Assembly: GCF_002019605.1 (NCBI RefSeq)
Contig: NZ_KV917368.1
Span: 3,858,519 to 3,922,518, forward strand
Length of the DNA: 64,000 nt
Reading direction: 5' to 3'
Origin: Alkalihalobacterium alkalinitrilicum
Lineage (GTDB): Bacteria; Bacillota; Bacilli; Bacillales; Bacillaceae_F
Notes under the pieces: model-generated
The model's input: only the letters and a program-made list of their open reading frames with translations
The model's database searches: none
What the model was told of the DNA's origin: nothing
Translations under genes and position numbers: made by a program
Shown here: positions 15,957-24,588 of the stretch, piece by piece
Layout: every line of letters starts with the position of its first letter
How positions within the stretch are numbered: the first letter of the stretch is position 1

Positions 15957-17534
15957 TTGAACCATGCTCATACCTTTGGTGAACTAATCACCGAATTGAA
16001 AAAACGTCAATCAAAAGATTTATGCTGTGTTATTGAAAAAGAAGAAAGTCATTATGGGAAAATACTCTTTGAAGTAGAAGGTTTATCAAGTTACTTACAA
16101 AGCTTAGGTATTCAAAAAGGTGACCGAGTCGCAATTTGGGTTCCAAATCGTGTAGAGTGGGTTATCGCCCTCTTAGCCACTGGCCAAATCGGAGCAATTT
16201 TAGTACCGATTAATTGTCGATTTAAGGCTTCGGAAGCGAAATATGTACTCAAACATTCTGAGAGCAAAGTGTTAATCACACAATCTACTTTTCTTACTAA
16301 TCAATATGAAGAAATGGTCATGTCATGGCACTCAGGAGGGCACGACCACTTTACTAGTGAAGAGCTACCGAACTTAAAGCATTTAATTTGGATCGGTGAA
16401 ACGAAGCCGAAGCAGGCCATTTCCTGGGAAGAGGCGGTTGCTTGTAATCTTGGAAATCATGAAGTTGTTTGTAAACCTGATGATCCAGTGTTAATTCAGT
16501 ATACATCTGGGACTACATCTTTCCCTAAAGGAGCTTTGTTAACGCATTATGGAATATTAAGAAATGCGATCGATGTTGGTGTACGAATGCATATAAAACC
16601 AAAGGATAAAGTCTTTTGTGCTGGGCCATTTTTCCATATTGGTGGAGTGACAATGCAGGTAATACTCTCCTTGCTATATAACGTACCATTTTACTCCCTT
16701 TCACATTTTACACCGAGAAAGGCATTAGACATGGTCAAAAAATATAAATGTACAACGTATAGTGGGATCGATTCGTTATTTTTATTAGTGATGGAATTAG
16801 AAGAATTTCAGCGTGAAGACTTTGCCTCCGTTAGAACAGGGTGGACAACAGGTACACTTGAAACGGTGAAATTAATTAGAGAAAAGATGGGGATCAAGGA
16901 CATACTTCTTGTTTTTGGATTAAGTGAAGCCTCACCTAATGTAGCGATTTGCGACATCTCGGATCCTGAAGAAAAGAAATTAGCATCTTGTGGGCGTGCA
17001 CATCCTTCATGTGAAATTGCTATTATTGACCCACTGACAAACGAATTTCTTCCACCAGGAAATAAAGGAGAAATTGTAACAAAAGGCTACAATGTAATGT
17101 CTGAATATTTCAAAAACGAAATAGAGACAGAAAAAACCTTTTTTCAATCTTGGTTAAGAACAGGTGACTTAGGAAGTCTAGACGAAGATGGATTTTTATA
17201 TTTCCATGGAAGAATTAAAGAAATTATTCGTGTAGGTGGTGAAAACTTCTCCCCAGAAGAAGTAGAAGGAATTTTGTACGAACATCCTTTGATCGAACAA
17301 GTTGCGCTTCTTGGGATCCCAAATGAAAATTATGGTGAAATACCAGTAGCAGTTATTAGACAAAAAGCAAAGGCTAGTTTTGAACTAGAGGAACTACAAA
17401 CTTATTTAAAAGGAAGGATCGCTGGATATAAAATCCCTAAAAAACTAGTCATTGTCAATGAATTCCCAATGACGGAGTCAGGAAAAATTAAAAAAAATCA
17501 GTTAAAAGAGCAGCTATTTTCTATTAAAATATAA
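15957..17534 (+). CDS. acyl-CoA synthetase (AMP-forming)
   Basis: A 525-residue ANL-superfamily ligase. YTSGTTSFPKG (182-192) is the phosphate loop, GLSEAS is the A5 region, RTGDLGSLDEDGFLYFHGR contains A7-A8, and the catalytic lysine lies in GKIKK (509-513). It activates a carboxylic acid to its acyl-CoA via an acyl-adenylate and would provide the first CoA thioester of this operon's pathway. The acid cannot be predicted reliably. Start TTG 15957 after AAAGGAG, 21 nt behind the DUF35 gene. Confidence 0.9.
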   Translation: MNHAHTFGELITELKKRQSKDLCCVIEKEESHYGKILFEVEGLSSYLQSLGIQKGDRVAIWVPNRVEWVIALLATGQIGAILVPINCRFKASEAKYVLKHSESKVLITQSTFLTNQYEEMVMSWHSGGHDHFTSEELPNLKHLIWIGETKPKQAISWEEAVACNLGNHEVVCKPDDPVLIQYTSGTTSFPKGALLTHYGILRNAIDVGVRMHIKPKDKVFCAGPFFHIGGVTMQVILSLLYNVPFYSLSHFTPRKALDMVKKYKCTTYSGIDSLFLLVMELEEFQREDFASVRTGWTTGTLETVKLIREKMGIKDILLVFGLSEASPNVAICDISDPEEKKLASCGRAHPSCEIAIIDPLTNEFLPPGNKGEIVTKGYNVMSEYFKNEIETEKTFFQSWLRTGDLGSLDEDGFLYFHGRIKEIIRVGGENFSPEEVEGILYEHPLIEQVALLGIPNENYGEIPVAVIRQKAKASFELEELQTYLKGRIAGYKIPKKLVIVNEFPMTESGKIKKNQLKEQLFSIKI

Positions 17535-17572
17535 GGCTATATTCGAGATTCGTAATTAAGGAGTGAAAGTCA

Positions 17573-18457
17573 ATGAATTTATCAAATTGGGGACGCTGGG
17601 GTAAAGAAGATGAAATAGGCGCATTAAACTTTATTTCTCCTGAAAAAATTGTGGAAGCAGCAAGGTTAATTCAAAAAGGAAAAGTATATAGTTTGACAAT
17701 GCCTATTCATATGAACCAAACACCTTATGATGGTTCGATGCGGATGCCGCCATTTCATGTATTGACTCGTGACGGTGGGGACTATGCTGCAGGGGCAAAA
17801 AAGCCAGGTGGGTTTCAGTTTTCAGATGGATATGTTTTTTTAAACACCCATGGCGCAACGCATATGGACGCACTTTCTCATGTTTGGTATGACCAGCAAC
17901 TCTATAATGGTTATTCTGAGGATTCCGTCAAAAGTAAAGGAGCCAAGCACTGTGGAATTGAAAAGGTAAAAGGAATTACAACGAGAGCCGTTTTACTTGA
18001 TCTTCCTACGTTTAAAGGAGTAGAACATTTAGAAGGTGGTGAAGTTATCACCCCTGAAATGCTAGACGAGTGTGCAGCATCGCAAGGCATAAAGGTTAAA
18101 CCAGGAGATATGGTATTCATCCGGACAGGCTGGCTAAAAATGCTCGATAAAGACCCCCAATTATTTGAACACTCAGAACCAGGGATTGGTGAAGCTTGTG
18201 TTCAATGGATCTATGAAAAAGAAATTATCGGTATAGCTACAGATAATTTAGCGGTAGAAGTTAAGCCAGAAGAAAGAAAAGATGCGGTTCTTCCTGTGCA
18301 TATGAAAGCGCTCCGCGATTTGGGAGTTTATTTTATGGAGCTGTTTAATTTCGAAGAGCTGGCAAAGGATCAGGTGTATGAATGTATGTTTGTAGCTGCG
18401 CCACTTTCCATAACAGGTGCTGTTGGAAGTCCAATTAACCCGCTCGCAATCGTCTAA
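17573..18457 (+). CDS. cyclase-family metal hydrolase (kynurenine formamidase-like fold)
   Basis: A 294-residue member of PF04199. The metal-binding motif HGATHMDALSH gives ligands H93, H97, D99 and H103. The family includes bacterial arylformamidase, isatin hydrolase and polyketide-type cyclases, all opening or closing rings by metal-assisted hydrolysis. At 294 residues it belongs to the longer group, not the ~210-residue KynB type, so kynurenine formamidase is unlikely. The place between an acyl-CoA ligase and an ene-reductase suggests ring opening of a cyclic substrate (inference). ATG 17573 with AAGGAG upstream. Confidence 0.85.
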   Translation: MNLSNWGRWGKEDEIGALNFISPEKIVEAARLIQKGKVYSLTMPIHMNQTPYDGSMRMPPFHVLTRDGGDYAAGAKKPGGFQFSDGYVFLNTHGATHMDALSHVWYDQQLYNGYSEDSVKSKGAKHCGIEKVKGITTRAVLLDLPTFKGVEHLEGGEVITPEMLDECAASQGIKVKPGDMVFIRTGWLKMLDKDPQLFEHSEPGIGEACVQWIYEKEIIGIATDNLAVEVKPEERKDAVLPVHMKALRDLGVYFMELFNFEELAKDQVYECMFVAAPLSITGAVGSPINPLAIV

Positions 18458-18484
18458 ACAACGTCTGCAAGAAAGGAGATTACT

Positions 18485-19543
18485 ATGGAAGAAAATAGAG
18501 TGTTTGAGCCTATTCAAATTAGTTGCGTTACCGTTCCGAATCGAATTGTCATGGCACCAATGGATACGAATCTAGCAACAAAAGATGGTTATGTAACGGA
18601 CGAATTAATCGATTATTATGCCAAAAGAGCTGCTGGGGGGGTAGGTTTAATCACAGTAGAAAACACATCGGTAAGCGCAAAACGAATGGTAAAAAACGAA
18701 TATAGTTTAGCCTTATATGATGATCGTTTTATAGATGGATTATCAAAGCTTGCCTCAGCAATTAAAAGAGAAGGGGCCGTTGCCTCTTTACAATTAGGGG
18801 ATTGTTTATATCTTTCTAACCGAAAACCGAGTGATCTATCATTGGAAGAAGTAGAAGAAGTCATCGATGACTTTACTGAAGCAGCTGTTCGTGTAAAAGA
18901 AGCTGGGTTTCAAATTGTCGATTTTCACATGGCGCACAGGTATACGGTTGCCGACTTCTTATCTAAATACGCAAATAAAAGAACCGATCAATATGGTGGA
19001 AATGCAGCAGGCCGTGCTAAATTAGCGGAGATGATCGTACGTAAAACGAAGGAACGATTAGGAGAGGACTTTCCAGTTATTTGCCGGATTAATGGAGATG
19101 AATATATGGTCGGCGGAAACACATTAGTTGACGCAACTTACATTAGTAAAAAGTTGGTGAGAGCTGGTGCAGATGCAATACATGTTTCAGCTGGAGGGAG
19201 ACTTGAACTTGGAGGAAACCGTTCCTATAGTTCTTATCGTCAAGTGGCGACACATGATATGCAAGATGGTCTAAATGTTCATTTAGCTGAACAAATAAAA
19301 AAGCATATAAACGTTCCCGTTATCACGGTCGGTAAGATTGGTTCTCCATCCTTAATTGAAGATATTATTCAAAATGAAAAAGCGGATATGGTTGCTTTAG
19401 GAAGAGCTGTTATTGCTGATGCTGAGTTTGTTAATAAAATGAAAAACAATGAAAAGCATAGAAAATGTATTTGGAAAAATGATTGCGTCCGTTTATATTT
19501 AAAAAATGAACCTGTTAAATGTGTCACTTACGAAGGGAAATAA
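18485..19543 (+). CDS. OYE-type NADH:flavin oxidoreductase, short form
   Basis: A 352-residue FMN TIM-barrel protein of the old yellow enzyme family: N-terminal RIVMAPMDTN, active-site HMAHRY with ANKRTDQYGG, and the phosphate-binding region VALGRAVIAD. It would reduce an activated C=C bond, as 2,4-dienoyl-CoA reductase does. The part after the barrel, which in FadH/BaiCD enzymes carries CxxCxxxC and a later Cys for a 4Fe-4S cluster, is degenerate here (CIWKNDC ... KC), and the C-terminal flavin/NAD(P)H domain is absent. Electrons must come another way, or the cluster has been lost. ATG 18485 after AAAGGAG, 28 nt behind the cyclase gene; last gene of the operon. Confidence 0.85.
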   Translation: MEENRVFEPIQISCVTVPNRIVMAPMDTNLATKDGYVTDELIDYYAKRAAGGVGLITVENTSVSAKRMVKNEYSLALYDDRFIDGLSKLASAIKREGAVASLQLGDCLYLSNRKPSDLSLEEVEEVIDDFTEAAVRVKEAGFQIVDFHMAHRYTVADFLSKYANKRTDQYGGNAAGRAKLAEMIVRKTKERLGEDFPVICRINGDEYMVGGNTLVDATYISKKLVRAGADAIHVSAGGRLELGGNRSYSSYRQVATHDMQDGLNVHLAEQIKKHINVPVITVGKIGSPSLIEDIIQNEKADMVALGRAVIADAEFVNKMKNNEKHRKCIWKNDCVRLYLKNEPVKCVTYEGK

Positions 19544-19667
19544 AGGAATGATTTCCAATTTTGTCACCTCTCTTTTACTTTTTAATAGAATTGATGACAG
19601 CCACCGTACAGGAAGGTGCTAAAGGAACACTTATATGCTTTCAATCATGAAAATTATTAGCTTCAGC

Positions 19668-19695
19668 AAATATTGTTCAATTAAGAACAATATTT
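19668..19695. promoter_or_regulatory. 28-bp palindrome upstream of transporter copy 2
   Basis: Eleven-bp arms (AAATATTGTTC and GAACAATATTT) flank AATTAA. The core GTTCAATTAA recurs upstream of transporter copy 1 at 6865-6874, followed by AGAAT. A probable operator for an unidentified regulator. It sits 10 bp before a perfect cre. Confidence 0.55.
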
Positions 19696-19705
19696 CAAGT
19701 GATTT

Positions 19706-19719
19706 TGTAAGCGCTAACA
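19706..19719 (+). promoter_or_regulatory. perfect cre site (CcpA)
   Basis: TGTAAGCGCTAACA matches TGWNANCGNTNWCA at every defined position, 122 bp before the transporter start. It indicates repression by CcpA when sugars are present. No clear sigma-A promoter is seen between it and the gene. The rest of the 298-nt gap after 19543 holds nothing else I can name. Confidence 0.8.
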
Positions 19720-19841
19720 TGCGAAGTCTGGGTTAACTATCATTGCAAAAAGCAATGTTCAAAGAAAAAATTCTTTTAAATTAAAAAATATGAGAGAGTA
19801 GTATGAGGTCAATGATAATGAATGAAAAAGGAGAGTTGACA

Positions 19842-21179
19842 TTGGAAAGATTAACGACGTTTTTTACAAAAATCATGCACAGGTATTTACCTGAGCCATT
19901 TACGATCGCAATTGTATTAACTATTGTAACTGTAGTACTCGCCATGGGCATTCAAGGAACAGGTTTTATTGAAACAACGGTTTATTGGGGAAATGGTTTT
20001 TGGGATTTGCTAACATTTACGATGCAAATGAGCGTTATCCTCTTAACAGGATATGTACTTGCCAAAACGCCAATTGTTGACCGGCTCCTAAATAAAGCGA
20101 TAGCACCTATTAAAACCCCAGCGATGGCGATTATTATGGCAACATTAATTGCTGGAATCGGTACTTTTATCAATTGGGGATTTGGCTTAGTTATCGGTGC
20201 AATTGTTGCTAGAAAAATTGCGTTACATGTAAAAGGCGTTCATTACCCCCTTATCATTGCAGCTGCATATAGTGGCTTTGTATTGTATGGATCAGGAATA
20301 TCGGGGAGTGTACCTATCACCATTTCAACGCCAGGTCACTTTCTCGAGGAGCAAATGGGTGTCATTCCGTTATCTGAAACAATCTTTTCTCTACCAATGA
20401 TGTTAACAACATTAGCCATCTTAATTACACTACCAATCTTTAATGTTCTTATTCATCCAAAAAGAAAAGAAGATATTATTGAAATTGCCCAACCAGATGT
20501 CCAAGTTCACGAACAATCTGAAATTGCTGCCACAACAGTGGAAGAAGATACTTTCGCAAGTAAAATGAACAATAGTAAGATACTTGGTATTGGCATCGGG
20601 GTCCTCGGACTTATTTATACTGTCAGCTATTTTTCAACTGGAAACTCGCTTAATATTAATTCCTTAAACTTTATTATGTTATTTCTAGGAATGCTACTAA
20701 TGGGGACTCCAGCTCGTTATTTCAATTCTTTACTTGAGGGGATTAAAAGTATTGCTGGATTAGTTATTCAATTTCCATTCTATGCTGGGATCATTGGTAT
20801 TTTGGCAGGTACTGGTTTAGGAACAACGATCGCGCAATGGTTTGTGACGATTTCTACTCCTGAGAGTTTACCATTTTGGAGCTTAATTAGTGCCTACTTC
20901 GTTAATTTATTAGCACCTTCTGGTGGAGGACAATGGGCCATTCAAGGACCTGTTATGATTGAAGCAGCGAAAGAGCTTGGTGCCTCTACTATAAAAACAG
21001 CGATGAGTGTACAATTAGGTGATGCTTGGAATAATATGATCCAGCCATTCTTACTACTTCCTGTATTAGCCATAGCAGGATTGAAGTTAAAAGATATTAT
21101 GGGGTACTTAGTCATGATTATGTTTTGGATTGGGATCGTATTTTGCACAGCAATTTTATTATGGGGTTATTTAGGTTAA
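19842..21179 (+). CDS. short-chain fatty acid transporter, AtoE/SCFA_trans family (copy 2)
   Basis: A second AtoE-type permease, 445 residues, with the same landmarks as copy 1 (INWGFGLVIGA, ISGSVPITISTPGHFLE, LAPSGGGQWAIQGP). I chose TTG 19842: it follows AAAAAGGAGAG with 8-nt spacing and begins exactly where copy 1 begins (MERLTTFFTK against MTKLTNFFTR). The longer frame from ATG 19803 has no ribosome binding site and adds 13 unmatched residues. Monocistronic, with its own cre and palindrome, and a hairpin downstream. Confidence 0.9.
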   Translation: MERLTTFFTKIMHRYLPEPFTIAIVLTIVTVVLAMGIQGTGFIETTVYWGNGFWDLLTFTMQMSVILLTGYVLAKTPIVDRLLNKAIAPIKTPAMAIIMATLIAGIGTFINWGFGLVIGAIVARKIALHVKGVHYPLIIAAAYSGFVLYGSGISGSVPITISTPGHFLEEQMGVIPLSETIFSLPMMLTTLAILITLPIFNVLIHPKRKEDIIEIAQPDVQVHEQSEIAATTVEEDTFASKMNNSKILGIGIGVLGLIYTVSYFSTGNSLNINSLNFIMLFLGMLLMGTPARYFNSLLEGIKSIAGLVIQFPFYAGIIGILAGTGLGTTIAQWFVTISTPESLPFWSLISAYFVNLLAPSGGGQWAIQGPVMIEAAKELGASTIKTAMSVQLGDAWNNMIQPFLLLPVLAIAGLKLKDIMGYLVMIMFWIGIVFCTAILLWGYLG

Positions 21180-21261
21180 CGATATAAAAATTAAGTAGAC
21201 TGATTATGTCCACTTATTAACTGAGTCGAAGTATAGAGATCAGCGATGTTTGTCCTATAAA

Positions 21262-21292
21262 ATACCCCCTCACTATCGTAGTGAGGGGGTAT
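21262..21292. terminator. 14-bp perfect hairpin between convergent genes
   Basis: ATACCCCCTCACTA (21262-21275), loop TCG, TAGTGAGGGGGTAT (21279-21292). On the minus strand it is followed by TTTTAT, so it terminates bshB2; it can also stop the transporter transcript. Confidence 0.8.
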
Positions 21293-21299
21293 CGTTCTA

Positions 21300-21965
21300 T
21301 TAATCATCAAAAGAATAAATCCAAAACCGCTCGAATTTAAAGCGATCTAACACTTCGCCGGTTCCTTCTTTTAATGCAATTTCAGTTTGGCTAACCACTT
21401 CTTGAGTTTGTGTTTTATGTGCTTTTAAGGCATCTAGCTTCTGCTGATGAAAGCGACTGATATCATTAATAATTTGTGGTTCACCTAAATCATCGATGCA
21501 TTCTTTTGAAAAGGCTAGTGCATGTACCGTTGGACGTTGCTCCTTTGGCATCGAAGCGACAGCCTTTATCACGACGGCACCACAGGCATCGTGGTCAGGG
21601 TGTACGGCATATCCTGGGTAAAATGTAATGACGAGAGTCGGCTTGCGATCTTCTATTAATTTACTAATTCGCTCGGCTAATTTATTTTCATCTTCAAACT
21701 CAATCGTCTTATCTCTTAGTCCCATAAGGATGAGGTCATCAATTTTTAAAATTTCGGCAGCGGCTTCAAGCTCTTGTTTGCGTAACTGGGGTAATGTTTC
21801 TCGGTTAGCAAACGGTGGGTTCCCCATATTTCGTCCCATTTCTCCTAAGGTCATACATGCGTATGTAACTTTTCCACCATTTTCTTTAAAAGATAACATC
21901 GTTCCTGCAGCCCCGAATGACTCGTCATCTGGATGCGGTAAAATGACTAATAAATGATCCTCCAT
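21300..21965 (-). CDS. bshB2: bacillithiol biosynthesis deacetylase BshB2
   Basis: A 221-residue LmbE/PIG-L zinc deacetylase, the length of B. subtilis YojG. HPDDE (11-15) and the later HPDHDACG carry the zinc ligands and catalytic Asp. It removes the acetyl group from GlcNAc-malate (and may act as a bacillithiol-conjugate amidase) in synthesis of bacillithiol, the low-molecular-weight thiol of Firmicutes. Its partner gene yojF lies 11 nt upstream on the same strand, the arrangement seen in B. subtilis. ATG with AAAGGAGG upstream. Confidence 0.93.
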   Translation of the reverse strand: MEDHLLVILPHPDDESFGAAGTMLSFKENGGKVTYACMTLGEMGRNMGNPPFANRETLPQLRKQELEAAAEILKIDDLILMGLRDKTIEFEDENKLAERISKLIEDRKPTLVITFYPGYAVHPDHDACGAVVIKAVASMPKEQRPTVHALAFSKECIDDLGEPQIINDISRFHQQKLDALKAHKTQTQEVVSQTEIALKEGTGEVLDRFKFERFWIYSFDD

Positions 21966-21976
21966 ATGAACCTCCT

Positions 21977-22321
21977 TTATTTGAATGGATGTGGACTTAA
22001 CTGAAATGAAACGGCTAAACGCCCTTGATCATCTAATCCAGCAAGCAGTAATTGATCATCTGTAATGTGGCAATGGGTGAGACCTTCAGCATAAATCCAA
22101 CCGAGATCTATTTTCAACCCAACCCGATATGGATTATTCCCAGTGATTTTGCCATGTTCATATTGTACTTTCCCATTTCGGATAAATACACCAGATGTAA
22201 AAGGGGTACCGTTCCGAAAAGCAGTATATGCTCCATTGGTCGTTTCAAGGTGGATATACATTTCTTGATTAGCGTATTGATTAATAATTTCCTGTATCGA
22301 CGCTTGATTAATTACTTCCAA
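21977..22321 (-). CDS. yojF: YojF family protein (DUF1806)
   Basis: A 114-residue DUF1806 protein, recognised by position next to bshB2 and by segments such as YIHLETTNGAYTAF and LKIDLGWIYAEGLTH. Function unknown; conserved linkage suggests a role near bacillithiol synthesis. TTG start at 22321 behind GAGGAGG. The 266-nt gap before the kinase gene shows no ORF and must hold two divergent promoters. Confidence 0.85.
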   Translation of the reverse strand: MEVINQASIQEIINQYANQEMYIHLETTNGAYTAFRNGTPFTSGVFIRNGKVQYEHGKITGNNPYRVGLKIDLGWIYAEGLTHCHITDDQLLLAGLDDQGRLAVSFQLSPHPFK

Positions 22322-22587
22322 AGGTTACGCCTCCTCGCCTTCTAAAAATAATAAAATATGTAAAGACATTATACCTTATTTTGTACGATATTCTTATCAT
22401 ACTAAATCCTGTTCGGGATAGCACGTAGGAAGCAAGATTAAATTACATTTGTCTTTTTAATACCACTAACTATTCATAAAGTTCCGAAAATTCTATAATT
22501 AGATTATACTATAGGTGGTTAAAAGTAGCTCACCGTAAAATTAGTCGTTTACATGTCACAAGTATCGGAAAGGTAAGAGGTTGGGCG

Positions 22588-24564
22588 ATGAAGAAGAAAA
22601 TCATCTTTTTTTTAATTTCAATTCTAATCATTTCTGCTATTCTTGTATTTTCTTCTTACGAGCGTCCCGAGAGGATGCCAACAGCAGAAGGTGGTCAGTT
22701 AGACTTAACAGAGATCTCAATTAAAGAGGTTGGACCCATTTCTTTAGCTGGAGAATGGTATTTTAGCTGGGAACAATGGTTAGACCCTTCAGGACCAAAC
22801 AATACAGGCGAACGGGTACTCATTGACATGCCATCAAAGTGGAATGGCCAAATATGGAATGGTGAGTCATTATCAGGAGATGGATATGCGACCTATCATA
22901 TTAATATTTTCATTTCTGAAGTTGATGTCGGGAAAATGCTAGGTCTTTACTTACCAAATGCTTTTACTTCTTATAAAGTTTGGGTGAACGGAAGGCAACT
23001 CGGTGAAGCTGGGTCCCCTGGACAATCTCGGGAAAGGACAGTCCCTGCATACTTACCACAAGTAGTTTACTTTGAACCACAAGAGCAAGAAATTGATCTC
23101 GTTTTTCATGTTGCAAATTTTCATCACTCAAAAGGTGGACTTTGGCGAAGTATAAGGTTAGGGGAAGATAAGGCAATTACGAGTTTGCGCGAAAAACAGT
23201 TAGCTTTTGAAATGTTTCTTATCGGAAGTCTTTTTGTGATGGGGCTTTACCATTTAGGGTTATATATATTAAGAAGAAAAGAAAAATCAACGTTATATTT
23301 TGGACTGTTTTGTCTCGTCATTGGACTACGTGCAATGATGGTTGGCGAAGTTTTTTTTATACAAGTATTCCCACAATTCCCGTGGGAGTGGATTAAGAAA
23401 ATTGAATATATCTGTTTTTATATTGGCGTACCCTTATTTGTCTCTTTCGCTAGGCAACTGTACCCTGATGAAATTCATAAATTAATAAGCCGTCCACTTT
23501 GGGGAATTGCGAGTTTATTTGTTGCCTTCATTCTTGTGACACCTGCACGAATTTTTACCATGACATTAACGGTTTATCAAATCATTACGGTAATTGTGAT
23601 TGTCGTTGTGATTGTATCAGGATTTAAAGCGATGAAGAATAAACGTGATATGTCGGCACTAAATTTTGGGGTCGGAATTTTCTATGTTTTAACGGTGATT
23701 AATGACTTCTTGTTCTATAATCAGATTATTATTACGAGAGAACTGTCCCCGTTTGGATTATTTATCTTTTTATTTGCGCAATCTTTTCATTTATCGACTC
23801 AATTTTCCCGTGCTTTTTCGAAAGTTGAAGAGGTCACACAGCAACTTCAAGAGTTAAATCAAAATTTGGAAAAGAAAGTGGAGGAACGAACGATCGGACT
23901 AGAAAAATCACAAAAAGAAACCGTTGAAGCATTAATTGAAATGTCTGTACTTGAGGAGAGAAACCGGATTGCGCATGAAATTCATGATATAACAGGGCAC
24001 TCTTTGACAACGGTCATCGTTCAACTTGAGGCTGGAAAACGTCTCTCTAAATCCCAACCAAATGAAGCGTTTGAAAAAATGAAGCTGTCGCAAGAGTTAT
24101 TACGAAAAGGTTTACAAAGAATTAGAGAATCGGTAAGAATACTTGGGGAAGTTCAAGAAACCATGAATATGGAAGAAGCCTTGACGATGCTGATAGAAGA
24201 TACGATGAAGGCAACAGGTGTATTAATAACAACGAAAATAGAAGAAGTACCAAAGTTAAACCACGCTCAAAAGAAAGTCATTTATTATGCACTTCAAGAA
24301 GGGTTAACCAACGGAATTCGTCACGGGAATAGTACGCATTTTCACTTTACATTACAAACAAAAGGATCTTATTTACAATTCAAACTCGTCGATAACGGGA
24401 CCGGGATGGAAAAGGTTGAATTTGGTTTCGGGTTAAGTGCAATGAGAAATCGAATTCATATGATAAACGGAGATGTTTCATTAAATACGGAAAAAGGAAA
24501 AGGATGCCAATTAGTTATTACTTTGCCTTTAGACCAAGAATTTTCTAAAATAAAGGATGGATAA
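22588..24564 (+). CDS. 7TM-type membrane sensor histidine kinase (HisKA_3), no partner regulator
   Basis: A 658-residue kinase. Residues 4-22 form a signal/anchor helix. About 40-195 is an extracellular beta-sandwich with ISLAGEWYFSW and LYLPNAFTSYKVWVNG, as in 7TMR-DISMED2. About 205-400 holds seven hydrophobic helices (7TMR-DISM_7TM), then a coiled coil (410-445). HisKA_3 carries the acceptor H466 in AHEIHDITGH, and the HATPase domain shows QEGLTNGIRHG and DNGTGM. This is the NarL-type kinase class, normally next to a LuxR-type response regulator; none is present on either side. The extracellular fold suggests a carbohydrate-like ligand. ATG 22588 with AAGAGGTTGG upstream. Confidence 0.9.
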   Translation: MKKKIIFFLISILIISAILVFSSYERPERMPTAEGGQLDLTEISIKEVGPISLAGEWYFSWEQWLDPSGPNNTGERVLIDMPSKWNGQIWNGESLSGDGYATYHINIFISEVDVGKMLGLYLPNAFTSYKVWVNGRQLGEAGSPGQSRERTVPAYLPQVVYFEPQEQEIDLVFHVANFHHSKGGLWRSIRLGEDKAITSLREKQLAFEMFLIGSLFVMGLYHLGLYILRRKEKSTLYFGLFCLVIGLRAMMVGEVFFIQVFPQFPWEWIKKIEYICFYIGVPLFVSFARQLYPDEIHKLISRPLWGIASLFVAFILVTPARIFTMTLTVYQIITVIVIVVVIVSGFKAMKNKRDMSALNFGVGIFYVLTVINDFLFYNQIIITRELSPFGLFIFLFAQSFHLSTQFSRAFSKVEEVTQQLQELNQNLEKKVEERTIGLEKSQKETVEALIEMSVLEERNRIAHEIHDITGHSLTTVIVQLEAGKRLSKSQPNEAFEKMKLSQELLRKGLQRIRESVRILGEVQETMNMEEALTMLIEDTMKATGVLITTKIEEVPKLNHAQKKVIYYALQEGLTNGIRHGNSTHFHFTLQTKGSYLQFKLVDNGTGMEKVEFGFGLSAMRNRIHMINGDVSLNTEKGKGCQLVITLPLDQEFSKIKDG

Positions 24565-24588
24565 GTAAATAGGAGGAGAGGTTCGCAC

